A stretch of DNA of 35,931 bases from Candidatus Omnitrophota bacterium (GTDB taxonomy: Bacteria; Omnitrophota; Gorgyraeia; B26-G9): the NCBI GenBank assembly GCA_028718845.1, contig JAQULA010000001.1, positions 1 through 35,931 of the forward strand, given 5' to 3'. Below are positions 17,943-24,690 of this stretch, in pieces (within the stretch, counting starts at the first letter, position 1; each line of letters starts with the position of its first letter). The notes under the pieces were generated by a model, which searched no databases, was not told the origin of the DNA, and worked only from the letters and a program-made list of their open reading frames with translations. Both the position numbers and the translations under genes were made by a program.

Positions 17943-18608
17943 ATGGAAAAACTTACTTTTGAAGAATGGATTTCCTGGATTTTTAATCATGAAGTTGTTA
18001 AACCAGCATGGTTTTATGGTATTAATGCTCCTTTTTATGAGTTGAATCATGATCTCTCAGTGCAATATGTTACACGATTATTCCAAGAAGCAGGAGAAAA
18101 ACTATCTGTATTTTCTGATGAGCAAGTTAACCAAGGATTGTATTTTTTAATTGATCCTGGGGCATCGGGGATTATCTGTCAAGCTGTTGTCAATGATGTC
18201 GAATTAAATAAAGTGAGGGAATTAATTTTTACAATTAACAATATATATTCAAATATTTTCTTCAAAAGATGTACTCCCTATTTAAGTCATTTGAACGAGT
18301 CAGGAGTTGGCGCACTTAATCCCGTTTGTTATATGTGGTGGGATGTTTCAGCATTTGGTTCTTTAGGCAGGAATACAAATAGCGAAGAATCTATCTTGGA
18401 GGCTTGTTTGGAAACGATGCGAAAAATACTTGAACTGCCGCATGATGCATGTCGAGAAAGTGCTTTGCATGGATTGGGACATTTGGTTCGAATGAATAGA
18501 AAAAAAACATTGTGCCAACATTTGATAGCTGAATTCTTAAGAAATAATTACTTGCGGCAAGAATTAAGGGATTATGCTAAAGCAGCCCAAAATGGGACTG
18601 CGCAATAA
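17943..18608 (+). CDS. Hypothetical cytosolic protein, candidate immunity for cassette 2
   Basis: A 221-residue protein without signal peptide or membrane span, 58 bp after cassette 2, with a GGGGGAT ribosome-binding site. The first half is Trp/Phe-rich and acidic. The C-terminal part contains CRESALHGLGHLVRMNRKK followed by an alpha-helical end (EFLRNNYLRQELRDYAKAAQNG). I have a sense that this 'ALHGLGH ... YAxxAxxG' ending recurs in predicted immunity-type proteins, but cannot name a family. AT-rich composition and location support an immunity role. A cytosolic immunity protein suggests that the cassette 2 tip acts inside the cell. Confidence 0.5.
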   Translation: MEKLTFEEWISWIFNHEVVKPAWFYGINAPFYELNHDLSVQYVTRLFQEAGEKLSVFSDEQVNQGLYFLIDPGASGIICQAVVNDVELNKVRELIFTINNIYSNIFFKRCTPYLSHLNESGVGALNPVCYMWWDVSAFGSLGRNTNSEESILEACLETMRKILELPHDACRESALHGLGHLVRMNRKKTLCQHLIAEFLRNNYLRQELRDYAKAAQNGTAQ

Positions 18609-18657
18609 ATTTTTAAAGGAATAGCTTAACCAAAGTGTCAAATAGTTGGCATGGAAG

Positions 18658-19443
18658 ATGGGCCTTGCCGGCACCACCTGGACCTATACCTGGAACGCGG
18701 AGAACAAGCTGATACGCGCGGCCTCCAGCAGCGGGAAGGTGATTGATTACGGCTACTACGACGACGGCAACCTTGCGTTCCGGCAGGACAGCAGCGGCAA
18801 GGTTGTCTATGTTTATGACGGCATCCACTGCATTGCCGAGTATGACGAGACCGGTGGCTTGCTTAAGGAATATGTTTACCCCGTGAGCCCTGCGGGCAAC
18901 GGGGCAAGTGGACCGAATGTGGACGAGGTGCTGTGCACACTGGAATCGAGCGGCGGCGTATCCTATTATCATCAGGATGCGTTGCAGAGCGTGGTGGTGT
19001 TGACGGATGGGTTTGCCAACGAGGTGGTATCATACGAATATGATATATACGGCGCGCTAACTAAGACAGTTGGCACAAAGGATAATCAGATCTTATTTAC
19101 CGGCCGGTGGCTGGATAGCGATACTAATCTTTATTACTACAGAGCGAGGTGGTACGACGTAAGTAGCGGCAGGTTTATCAGCCGGGATCCGATTGGGATA
19201 ATGGGCGGGGTGAATTTGTATGGGTATGTTGGGAATGAGCCGGTACGGTTCGTTGATCCTTTAGGACTGAGTCGGGATGTATGGGGATGTCAGTTGTTGT
19301 ATGAACGAGATAACGTGTGCAGTAATCTATTCAAATTTTGCGTTTATGCTTGCCAAAAAGCCGAAGGAGATACTGGACTGCGTATTAAAAAAGTAAAGTG
19401 GCTAAAATGTATTCCGTGTTTAAAAAATTGGTTAATATTATAA
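18658..19443 (+). CDS. Orphan Rhs core-tip cassette 3
   Basis: Rhs core homology starts near 18675 (TWTYTWNAENKLIRAAS). This cassette has an in-frame ATG at 18658 (TTG at 18646 is also possible), though no convincing ribosome-binding site. The core carries a 10-codon insertion (18880-18909) between LKEYVY and GPNVDE that is an imperfect palindrome. It ends FVDPLGL and continues into a tip of only about 60 residues with six cysteines and a basic C-terminus (KKVKWLKCIPCLKNW). The short tip may be a small membrane-active peptide toxin or may be truncated; nothing in it is recognisable. Confidence 0.7.
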   Translation: MGLAGTTWTYTWNAENKLIRAASSSGKVIDYGYYDDGNLAFRQDSSGKVVYVYDGIHCIAEYDETGGLLKEYVYPVSPAGNGASGPNVDEVLCTLESSGGVSYYHQDALQSVVVLTDGFANEVVSYEYDIYGALTKTVGTKDNQILFTGRWLDSDTNLYYYRARWYDVSSGRFISRDPIGIMGGVNLYGYVGNEPVRFVDPLGLSRDVWGCQLLYERDNVCSNLFKFCVYACQKAEGDTGLRIKKVKWLKCIPCLKNWLIL

Positions 19444-19452
19444 GGAGAAAAA

Positions 19453-19806
19453 ATGGAAGAAAATAAACTTAATGCACCAATAGATATGTTAATTAAAAAA
19501 ATTTTGTTTTGGGCTTTGATGTCAATGTCCACAGTGTTTATTTTAAATGCGATTATCCCCCAGCAAACACTTAATGAATTTACGAAAAATCCGAATTTTT
19601 TATACATATTCTTTTTTATGGGTCTTTGGTGGAGTTCTCTTATTCTTATTTTTGTTGGAAGCATATTGGGAACTATTAGGGGTATAGTAATTTTCAAGAA
19701 ATATAGATTTAGTTTGTTGTTAAAAAAAGAGGCTATCTATTTGTGGTGTTCCATTTCCGTACTCTTGTTAATCATCTGTATTTTGCTGATGTATCTTTTG
19801 TTATAG
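19453..19806 (+). CDS. Small membrane protein, candidate immunity for cassette 3
   Basis: A 117-residue protein with three likely membrane spans (about 17-37, 50-72, 92-116), 9 bp after cassette 3 and behind an AAGGAG ribosome-binding site. No family is recognised. Its membrane location matches a short, basic tip that may act on membranes. The role is inferred from position only. Confidence 0.5.
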   Translation: MEENKLNAPIDMLIKKILFWALMSMSTVFILNAIIPQQTLNEFTKNPNFLYIFFFMGLWWSSLILIFVGSILGTIRGIVIFKKYRFSLLLKKEAIYLWCSISVLLLIICILLMYLLL

Positions 19807-19817
19807 AAAACAGTTGG

Positions 19818-20633
19818 TGGACCTATACCTGGAACGCGGAGAACAAACTGATCCGCGCGGCCTCCAGCAGCGGAAAAGTAACTAATTACGGCTATTACGA
19901 TGACGGGAATTTGGCGTACCGGCAGGATATCAACGGCAAGGTTGTCTATATTTACGACGGCATCCACTGCATTGCCGAGTATGACGAAAGCAATGCCTTG
20001 CTCAAGGAATACGTCTACGGCCCGAACGTGGATGAAGTGCTGTGCGCGCAGACTCCGGCAGGCGGGGTAGCGTATTATCATCAGGATGCGTTGCAGAGCG
20101 TAACAGCGTTGACGGATGGGTTTGCCAACAAGGTTGTATCTTACGAATATGATGTGTATGGTGCACTAACCAAGACAGTTGGCACAATAGATAATCAGAT
20201 CCTGTTTACCGGACGGTGGCTGGATAGTGATACTAATCTCTACTACTATAGGGCAAGATGGTATGATTCGGAAGCAGGGAGGTTCGTTTCCCGGGATCCG
20301 ATTGGGGTAATGGGCGGGGTGAATTTGTATGGGTATTGCTTAAATAATTCGATTAAGTTTAATGATCCTAAAGGGCTATGTGGAATTCCAATCCTGCCGC
20401 CTAAGATGCCCGATGTAGTTAATCCTAACTGGGGAGAAGGAATAAATAATAGAAATATGCACGAAAGTGGATATATCATGTGTTATCTTGCAAGTTCTGA
20501 GATTGTATTTGATGAGGATGCTTGCATGAAATTTAAATGCATATATGAATGTGAGGATGGTTCAATTGTACAGATAGGGCACGTATCTGAGTGTGAAGCA
20601 ATTCATTTTCTTCCCTACACGCCAATAGATTAA
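19818..20633 (+). CDS. Orphan Rhs core-tip cassette 4 (no proper start codon)
   Basis: Core homology begins at 19818, 11 bp after the preceding stop, with TWTYTWNAENKLIRAASSSGKV, and continues to NDPKGL. The following tip of about 86 residues has six cysteines (DACMKFKCIYEC is the densest part) and no family I know. The frame is open upstream through the previous gene, so no authentic start is evident. A block of 221 bp (20019-20239) is identical to cassette 1 (15251-15471), whereas the sequence on both sides differs, which points to recent exchange. Confidence 0.72.
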   Translation, partial: WTYTWNAENKLIRAASSSGKVTNYGYYDDGNLAYRQDINGKVVYIYDGIHCIAEYDESNALLKEYVYGPNVDEVLCAQTPAGGVAYYHQDALQSVTALTDGFANKVVSYEYDVYGALTKTVGTIDNQILFTGRWLDSDTNLYYYRARWYDSEAGRFVSRDPIGVMGGVNLYGYCLNNSIKFNDPKGLCGIPILPPKMPDVVNPNWGEGINNRNMHESGYIMCYLASSEIVFDEDACMKFKCIYECEDGSIVQIGHVSECEAIHFLPYTPID

Positions 20634-20646
20634 GGAGATAAGAGCT

Positions 20647-21201
20647 ATGAAGAACATTATTTGTTTAAAAAAAGTTGACGGACAGTGGATGATTCTTATG
20701 AATTATGTTTTATTTGAAGTGTCAATTGTTTTTCTTAAAGGAATGCCTAGATTGTCTTGCTTAATAAATTATGCGGATTGGAAGAGGCTATTGATTAAGA
20801 TGCTGATACAAAAGAAGAATCATTCGCAAAGAAAAAAAGAAGGTAAAATTTTACAAAAAATCGGCAGGGATATTTGTTATATATCGGATAAGCCGTTGGA
20901 GATATTGTTGCCGTCAGATGAGCTGGAATCTAAAAATAATTTTAAGCTTACCAAAGAAGATAAAAAAACTGGCATGTCTAAATATATCGCTGTGGAAATA
21001 AGCAATGTTACGATTCATTTTCACAGAAACATGTTTGTAAAATTTCGGGATGCCTTATTGGATGCAAATCAGGTTCTGGAAAAACGGCTGGAAATATTGA
21101 CCGGTAATAAAGAATGTAAAAGGGCTATGATTAAAAAAATAGAAGAAGGTAAAGTGAAACAGGTGGTAGTAAGAGGAAATATTATTAAAAACAATTATTA
21201 G
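20647..21201 (+). CDS. Hypothetical protein, candidate immunity for cassette 4
   Basis: A 184-residue basic protein starting 13 bp after cassette 4 with a good AAGGAG site. The N-terminus is a mixed hydrophobic segment without a clear signal peptide. The C-terminal half contains KYIAVEISNVTIHFHRNMF followed by a helix, similar in feel to small predicted regulatory or immunity domains, but I cannot assign it. Its composition is AT-rich like the other array genes. Confidence 0.45.
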   Translation: MKNIICLKKVDGQWMILMNYVLFEVSIVFLKGMPRLSCLINYADWKRLLIKMLIQKKNHSQRKKEGKILQKIGRDICYISDKPLEILLPSDELESKNNFKLTKEDKKTGMSKYIAVEISNVTIHFHRNMFVKFRDALLDANQVLEKRLEILTGNKECKRAMIKKIEEGKVKQVVVRGNIIKNNY

Positions 21202-21245
21202 AATTAAGAATAGGATTTAGAGGGGGCCTTGTTCAAAGTTATTGA

Positions 21246-21599
21246 ATACCATATGCTTATGACCAAGATGGCAATCTCAAGGCATCATCAGTAAAAGGAG
21301 TCACTTGGACTTACACTTGGAACGCTGAGAATAAACTTACGCGTGCGGCCTCCAGCAGCGGGAAGGTGATTGATTACGGTTATTACGATGACGGCAACCT
21401 CGCGTTCCGGCAGGACAGCAGCGGCAAGGTTGTCTATGTTTATGACGGCATCCACTGCATCGCGGAATATGATGAGAGCGGAGCGTTGCTCAAGGAATAC
21501 GTCTACGGCCCGAACGTGGATGAAGTGCTGTGCGCGCAGACCCCGGCCGGCGGGGTATCACGCCCGGTGGCACGAGCCGCAGAGGGCAGGTTTGTTTAG
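21246..21599 (+). pseudogene. Degraded Rhs core cassette 5, tip lost
   Basis: Core homology starts at about 21252, further upstream in the core than any other cassette (AYDQDGNLKASSVKGVTWTYTWNAEN). After the LCAQTPAGGV segment, about 60 codons of core are missing. The sequence jumps to a decayed copy of the RARWYD...GRFV region, partly out of frame, and stops at TAG 21597-21599. There is no DPIG, no DPxGL boundary and no tip. The 156 bp at 21402-21557 are identical to 13752-13907 in the intact rhs gene. Confidence 0.75.
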
Positions 21600-21639
21600 G
21601 ATAAGCGGAAATATTATAATAAGTAAAGGGGAGGTGTGT

Positions 21640-22344
21640 ATGCGGAAAAATTGGATGATTGCAGCTGGAGTGGTAATCGGTGGTATGATGTGTGCCTCTT
21701 TGGCTTACAGCGCGACTTTGAGCGTGACGGTAAAGGCGGATAAGCAGTATTATTCCGAAGGAGAAACCGCGGTTTTTAATGTGGAACTGAAAGACGGGAA
21801 CAGTTGGGCTAAAGAAGCGGGGCTCACTTTGCGGGCGAGTTTTCCCGATCCCGCTACACCAGTAAGTTTGGTTTTTGTATCGATCGGTCATTATAAATTT
21901 GAACCTAAACTGGGGAAAACACCAAAAGACCAGGCATTAAATGTCGAAGTATATCAAGGGAAGAAAACAACGCGGCCGGCAGCTACTGCCGCTGCAAATA
22001 TCACGGTGTTCCCGGTTGTGGATAGTACTTTTACCGTGAAAGAAGGTAGCCATACTAATCACACGGATATTACTTTACAGATATCGTCGGATGCCGATCA
22101 TGAGCTGATGGTGAGTGAAGCTGCCGGTTTCGATGATGCGGTTTGGCAGCCGTATGCGGCAAGCCTGGCGTATGTTTTGAGCAATGGGGATGGCGTAAAG
22201 ACAGTCTATATGAAATTCCGCCACCTTTTTCTCAATACAGAAGAAACGGAACAGCGCACAATTAATTTAGATACGGTTTCTCCGGCGGTGACGATAATGT
22301 CTCCATCCGAGGGGGCAGCGATTACGGGAAAGACTCAGCAATAG
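21640..22344 (+). pseudogene. Truncated exported protein with Ig-like domains
   Basis: A 234-residue reading frame with a good GGGGAGG ribosome-binding site and a signal peptide (about residues 1-24, MMCASLAYS-ATLS). Residues about 25-105 look like one beta-sandwich domain (VTVKADKQYYSEGETAVFNVEL). About 110-215 resemble the 'W.PY ... LSNGDGVKTVYMKFR' Ig-like repeat of bacterial surface proteins. The C-terminus breaks off in SPAVTIMSPSEGAAITG, which is normally the first strand of a further Ig-like domain. The stop lies 3 bp from the end of the convergent DUF1573 gene. I read it as the 5' remnant of a longer secreted, possibly Rhs-associated protein whose 3' part was deleted. Confidence 0.55.
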
Positions 22345-22347
22345 AAG

Positions 22348-22740
22348 TTAACGTATTTCTCCGGTTATTTTTAGGGATATGACCGGGGAGGCTGAGTTTT
22401 TAAAACTGAGAAAGATGTATTTTGCGAATTTTCCTTTGCCGATTAAATTAGGATAAAGCGTAAAAGTTATAACACGGTGTTTACCGGCCGGGATTGCCGG
22501 TGAGAGGGCTACGTCTTTTTTTATGACAAGGCAGTCGCACGAAGAACGGACTTTATCCAGGAAAATGTCCTGAGTTTCGTTGTTGACAATAGTTAAGGAT
22601 CGTTCAATTGGAGTATCGGTCGGGGCTAAGATATCAAAGCGGATCTGTGCGGGGTTTATTTCAGCAGCAATGATGGGTTTATAAAATAGGACGCAGATAA
22701 TAAATATCAGACATAAAATTAGAAAAATAAATTGTCGCAT
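22348..22740 (-). CDS. DUF1573-family exported protein
   Basis: A 130-residue protein with an N-terminal signal peptide or anchor (residues 1-26) and an Ig-like fold of the DUF1573 type: FDILAPTDTPIERSLTIVNNET, then SSCDC with Cys68 and Cys70, then the typical 'PAGKHRVITFTLYP' strand. The family is found in periplasmic or outer-membrane proteins, often beside thioredoxin-like genes, and its function is unknown. It lies divergent to the thioredoxin-CcdA fusion gene with 71 bp between starts, which suggests shared function. The predicted promoter places the transcript start at or next to the ATG. Confidence 0.75.
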   Translation of the reverse strand: MRQFIFLILCLIFIICVLFYKPIIAAEINPAQIRFDILAPTDTPIERSLTIVNNETQDIFLDKVRSSCDCLVIKKDVALSPAIPAGKHRVITFTLYPNLIGKGKFAKYIFLSFKNSASPVISLKITGEIR

Positions 22741-22746
22741 AATGTA

Positions 22747-22774
22747 ATTATAGCGCAGATGGTTTTTCTATCAA
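22747..22774 (-). promoter_or_regulatory. Promoter for the DUF1573 gene, probably leaderless
   Basis: On the minus strand TTGATA (22774-22769) and TATAAT (22752-22747) are 16 bp apart. The start codon begins at 22740, about seven bases past the -10 box, so transcription should begin at or next to the ATG. Confidence 0.6.
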
Positions 22775-22811
22775 GTAAAAAGCCATATTTGGAGAAGGAA
22801 CGGTTATCTTA

Positions 22812-23981
22812 GTGAAAAAGTTTTTGTTGTCCGTGCTTATGCTGTTTATTTTGTGCGGGGTAATCTACGGCAAGCAGAACGATAAAGGCGCACGGTTGGT
22901 CGCGTATCTTTTTGCGTCTTCCACGTGTGAGGGATGTGCAAACCTGAAAGATAAATTCCTGCCGCAGGTGCTTGATCAATATAACCAAGACATTGTGCTG
23001 CGATATATTCCGGTCGATACCGAAGACGCGTTCGCGTTGGAGCTCCTTTATGAACAATATTATCGGGTTGATACGAACCACGCGGTAAAACTTTTTGTCG
23101 GCGAACAGTGCCTTAGCGGCATAACCGCAATCCGTGAGCGTCTGCCGATAGTTCTTGCCGAAGAACTGCGAAAAGAATCACGGACAATCACTCCGGAAGA
23201 GATAAAAGCTGAGTTGTGTCCTAATCCGGCCGATGAGGAGAGAGTCCTTTTGTCCCGGTTTTCCTCACTAAGCCCGTTGCTCGTGGCTTCGGCAGGGCTG
23301 GCCGACGGAGTGAACCCCTGCGCTTTTGTGACAATCGTCTTTTTTATCTCATTGTGTGCCGCGCTTAAAAAGACCAGGCGCGATATGCTCTTAACCGGCA
23401 TGGTATTTATGCTGGCGGTTTTTATCACGTATCTTCTTTTGGGTATCGGTGTTTTTCGTCTGATCAAAGTAGTCTCTATACATTATGGCATCGCTGCCGT
23501 ACTGCGATTATTAACCGGGATAATCGCGTTGGTGCTTGGGTGCGTAAGTTTGTACGACGGGATTCGCTATTATTATGCCAAGTGTTCGGATGCGGTTGTT
23601 TTAAAACTGCCGGGTTTTATACGCAGGATGATCAATCGTTTTTTAAGCATTAAATTGCGTTCCGGGCAGTTGATTGCGGGAGTATTTCTCAGCGGGGTGG
23701 TGGTTTCTTTATTGGAATCTGTATGTACCGGGCAGATGTATGCGCCGACGATTGTGTTTATTTTGCAAAAAAAAGAACTGGCAGACAAGGCGATGTGGTA
23801 TCTTATTCTGTATAACTGTATGTTTGTTCTACCGCTCTCAGGTGTTTTTTTTATCGCGTATCAAGGTGTGCATTCGCAAAGAATTTCGCAGTTTTTATCG
23901 CGTAATGTCGTTATTGCGAAAATTCTGCTGGCGGTATTATTTTTAATATTAGGTTTTGTTCTTATTCGTGGTTTTAAGTAA
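22812..23981 (+). CDS. Thioredoxin-like / CcdA-DsbD-like membrane fusion protein
   Basis: A 389-residue protein with a signal peptide or first span (about 1-20) and a thioredoxin-like periplasmic domain with STCEGC (Cys39, Cys42). A six-span CcdA/DsbD-beta-like domain follows. The paired membrane cysteines of that domain are both present, in DGVNPCAF (Cys170) and ESVCTGQ (Cys305). Such proteins carry electrons from cytosolic thioredoxin across the inner membrane to reduce periplasmic disulfides or thiol substrates. The domain order here (thioredoxin first) differs from DsbD, whose thioredoxin-like gamma domain is C-terminal. Start is the GTG at 22812; a GGAGAAGG site lies upstream at a somewhat long spacing. 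It sits between the cysteine-rich Rhs tip array and core genes and is divergent to the DUF1573 gene. Confidence 0.8.
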   Translation: MKKFLLSVLMLFILCGVIYGKQNDKGARLVAYLFASSTCEGCANLKDKFLPQVLDQYNQDIVLRYIPVDTEDAFALELLYEQYYRVDTNHAVKLFVGEQCLSGITAIRERLPIVLAEELRKESRTITPEEIKAELCPNPADEERVLLSRFSSLSPLLVASAGLADGVNPCAFVTIVFFISLCAALKKTRRDMLLTGMVFMLAVFITYLLLGIGVFRLIKVVSIHYGIAAVLRLLTGIIALVLGCVSLYDGIRYYYAKCSDAVVLKLPGFIRRMINRFLSIKLRSGQLIAGVFLSGVVVSLLESVCTGQMYAPTIVFILQKKELADKAMWYLILYNCMFVLPLSGVFFIAYQGVHSQRISQFLSRNVVIAKILLAVLFLILGFVLIRGFK

Positions 23982-23983
23982 CA

Positions 23984-24023
23984 GTTAATAACCGTTGATA
24001 ACCATTATTAACCGAGGGTAACC
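23984..24023 (+). repeat. Four degenerate 10-bp direct repeats
   Basis: Units GTTAATAACC, GTTGATAACC, ATTATTAACC and GAGGGTAACC follow each other with no gap, between the 3' ends of two convergent genes. All keep the final AACC. No coding potential or hairpin is obvious. Confidence 0.7.
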
Positions 24024-24030
24024 GTATCGA

Positions 24031-24642
24031 TTACGTCGCCGGCCGGATGTTGTCGAAGCCGCCTTCGATGACTCCCTGGGCGGCGATGTTGTTGAGGATG
24101 TTTTCCGCTTCGATGTCATGGGCGGAAACACGGAGCAGCTGGGCGGCGGCGGATTTGGCTTTGGGATAATCTTTTTTTTCGTAATACAAATTGGTGATCT
24201 TTCGCAAGGCGTTGATATGGTTCTTGTCGATGCTTAAGAGTTCTTCCAGGACATTGATCGCGCGCAGCAGGTTGCCCCGGCTCATCAGGATCATTGCCGA
24301 GGTGTAGAGCGCGCCGGTGTTGGACGGATTGAGCAGGGTTAATTTTTCAGCAATGCCGGCCGCTTCGTCGTTGCGGTTTGCCGCGCGCAATAGCGAGATT
24401 TTTATGGATAAGATCGCGCCGAAGAGGATTTCGATAACGCGTTGTGCCGGAGACGGCGGGGTTATTGCTCTTTTTTCCCGTAACGCGGTGCGTAAATAAC
24501 GGCGGCATTCGTCAAAATCAGGGGCCGAGGCCAGGATCTGTTGAAAAAGGTCGATAGCATAGCCGTAATTTTTTTTTCTTAACGCGGCAACCCCTTTTTG
24601 GTACAATTCATTATCATAGCGCGGGTTATTTGTCGTTTCCAT
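24031..24642 (-). CDS. TPR-repeat protein
   Basis: A 203-residue, probably soluble protein. Residues about 10-50 form one TPR (YQKGVAALRKKNYGYAIDLFQQIL) and residues about 90-190 form three more (for example YEKKDYPKAKSAAAQLLRVS). A hydrophobic stretch near 68-85 (VIEILFGAILSIKISLL) could be a buried helix or a weak membrane segment. It probably serves as a protein-interaction scaffold. It is divergent to fmt and has its own promoter with practically no leader. Confidence 0.7.
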   Translation of the reverse strand: METTNNPRYDNELYQKGVAALRKKNYGYAIDLFQQILASAPDFDECRRYLRTALREKRAITPPSPAQRVIEILFGAILSIKISLLRAANRNDEAAGIAEKLTLLNPSNTGALYTSAMILMSRGNLLRAINVLEELLSIDKNHINALRKITNLYYEKKDYPKAKSAAAQLLRVSAHDIEAENILNNIAAQGVIEGGFDNIRPAT

Positions 24643-24650
24643 ATAGTAGT

Positions 24651-24679
24651 ATTGTAAATTAAAACCAGAACACTGTCAA
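24651..24679 (-). promoter_or_regulatory. Promoter for the TPR gene, probably leaderless
   Basis: On the minus strand a consensus TTGACA (24679-24674) and TACAAT (24656-24651) are 17 bp apart. The ATG at 24642 is eight bases past the -10 box, giving an almost leaderless mRNA. Confidence 0.6.
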
Positions 24680-24690
24680 TCGGAGCAGGC

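Noticed and set aside
15179..20633. Orphan cassettes as ordinary independent genes
   Set aside because: Cassettes 1, 2 and 4 begin mid-core without ATG or ribosome-binding site, and cassette 1 starts directly after an in-frame stop; only cassette 3 has an ATG in frame.
14549..21201. Integron or insertion-sequence origin for the Rhs cassettes
   Set aside because: No integrase or transposase, no attC-like sites, no terminal inverted repeats and no target duplications were seen; homology at the junctions is the Rhs core itself.
13590..21600. Regularly recurring similar blocks resembling a large repeat or CRISPR-like array
   Set aside because: The repeats are several hundred bases of protein-coding Rhs core, not short repeats with unique spacers, and no cas genes are present.
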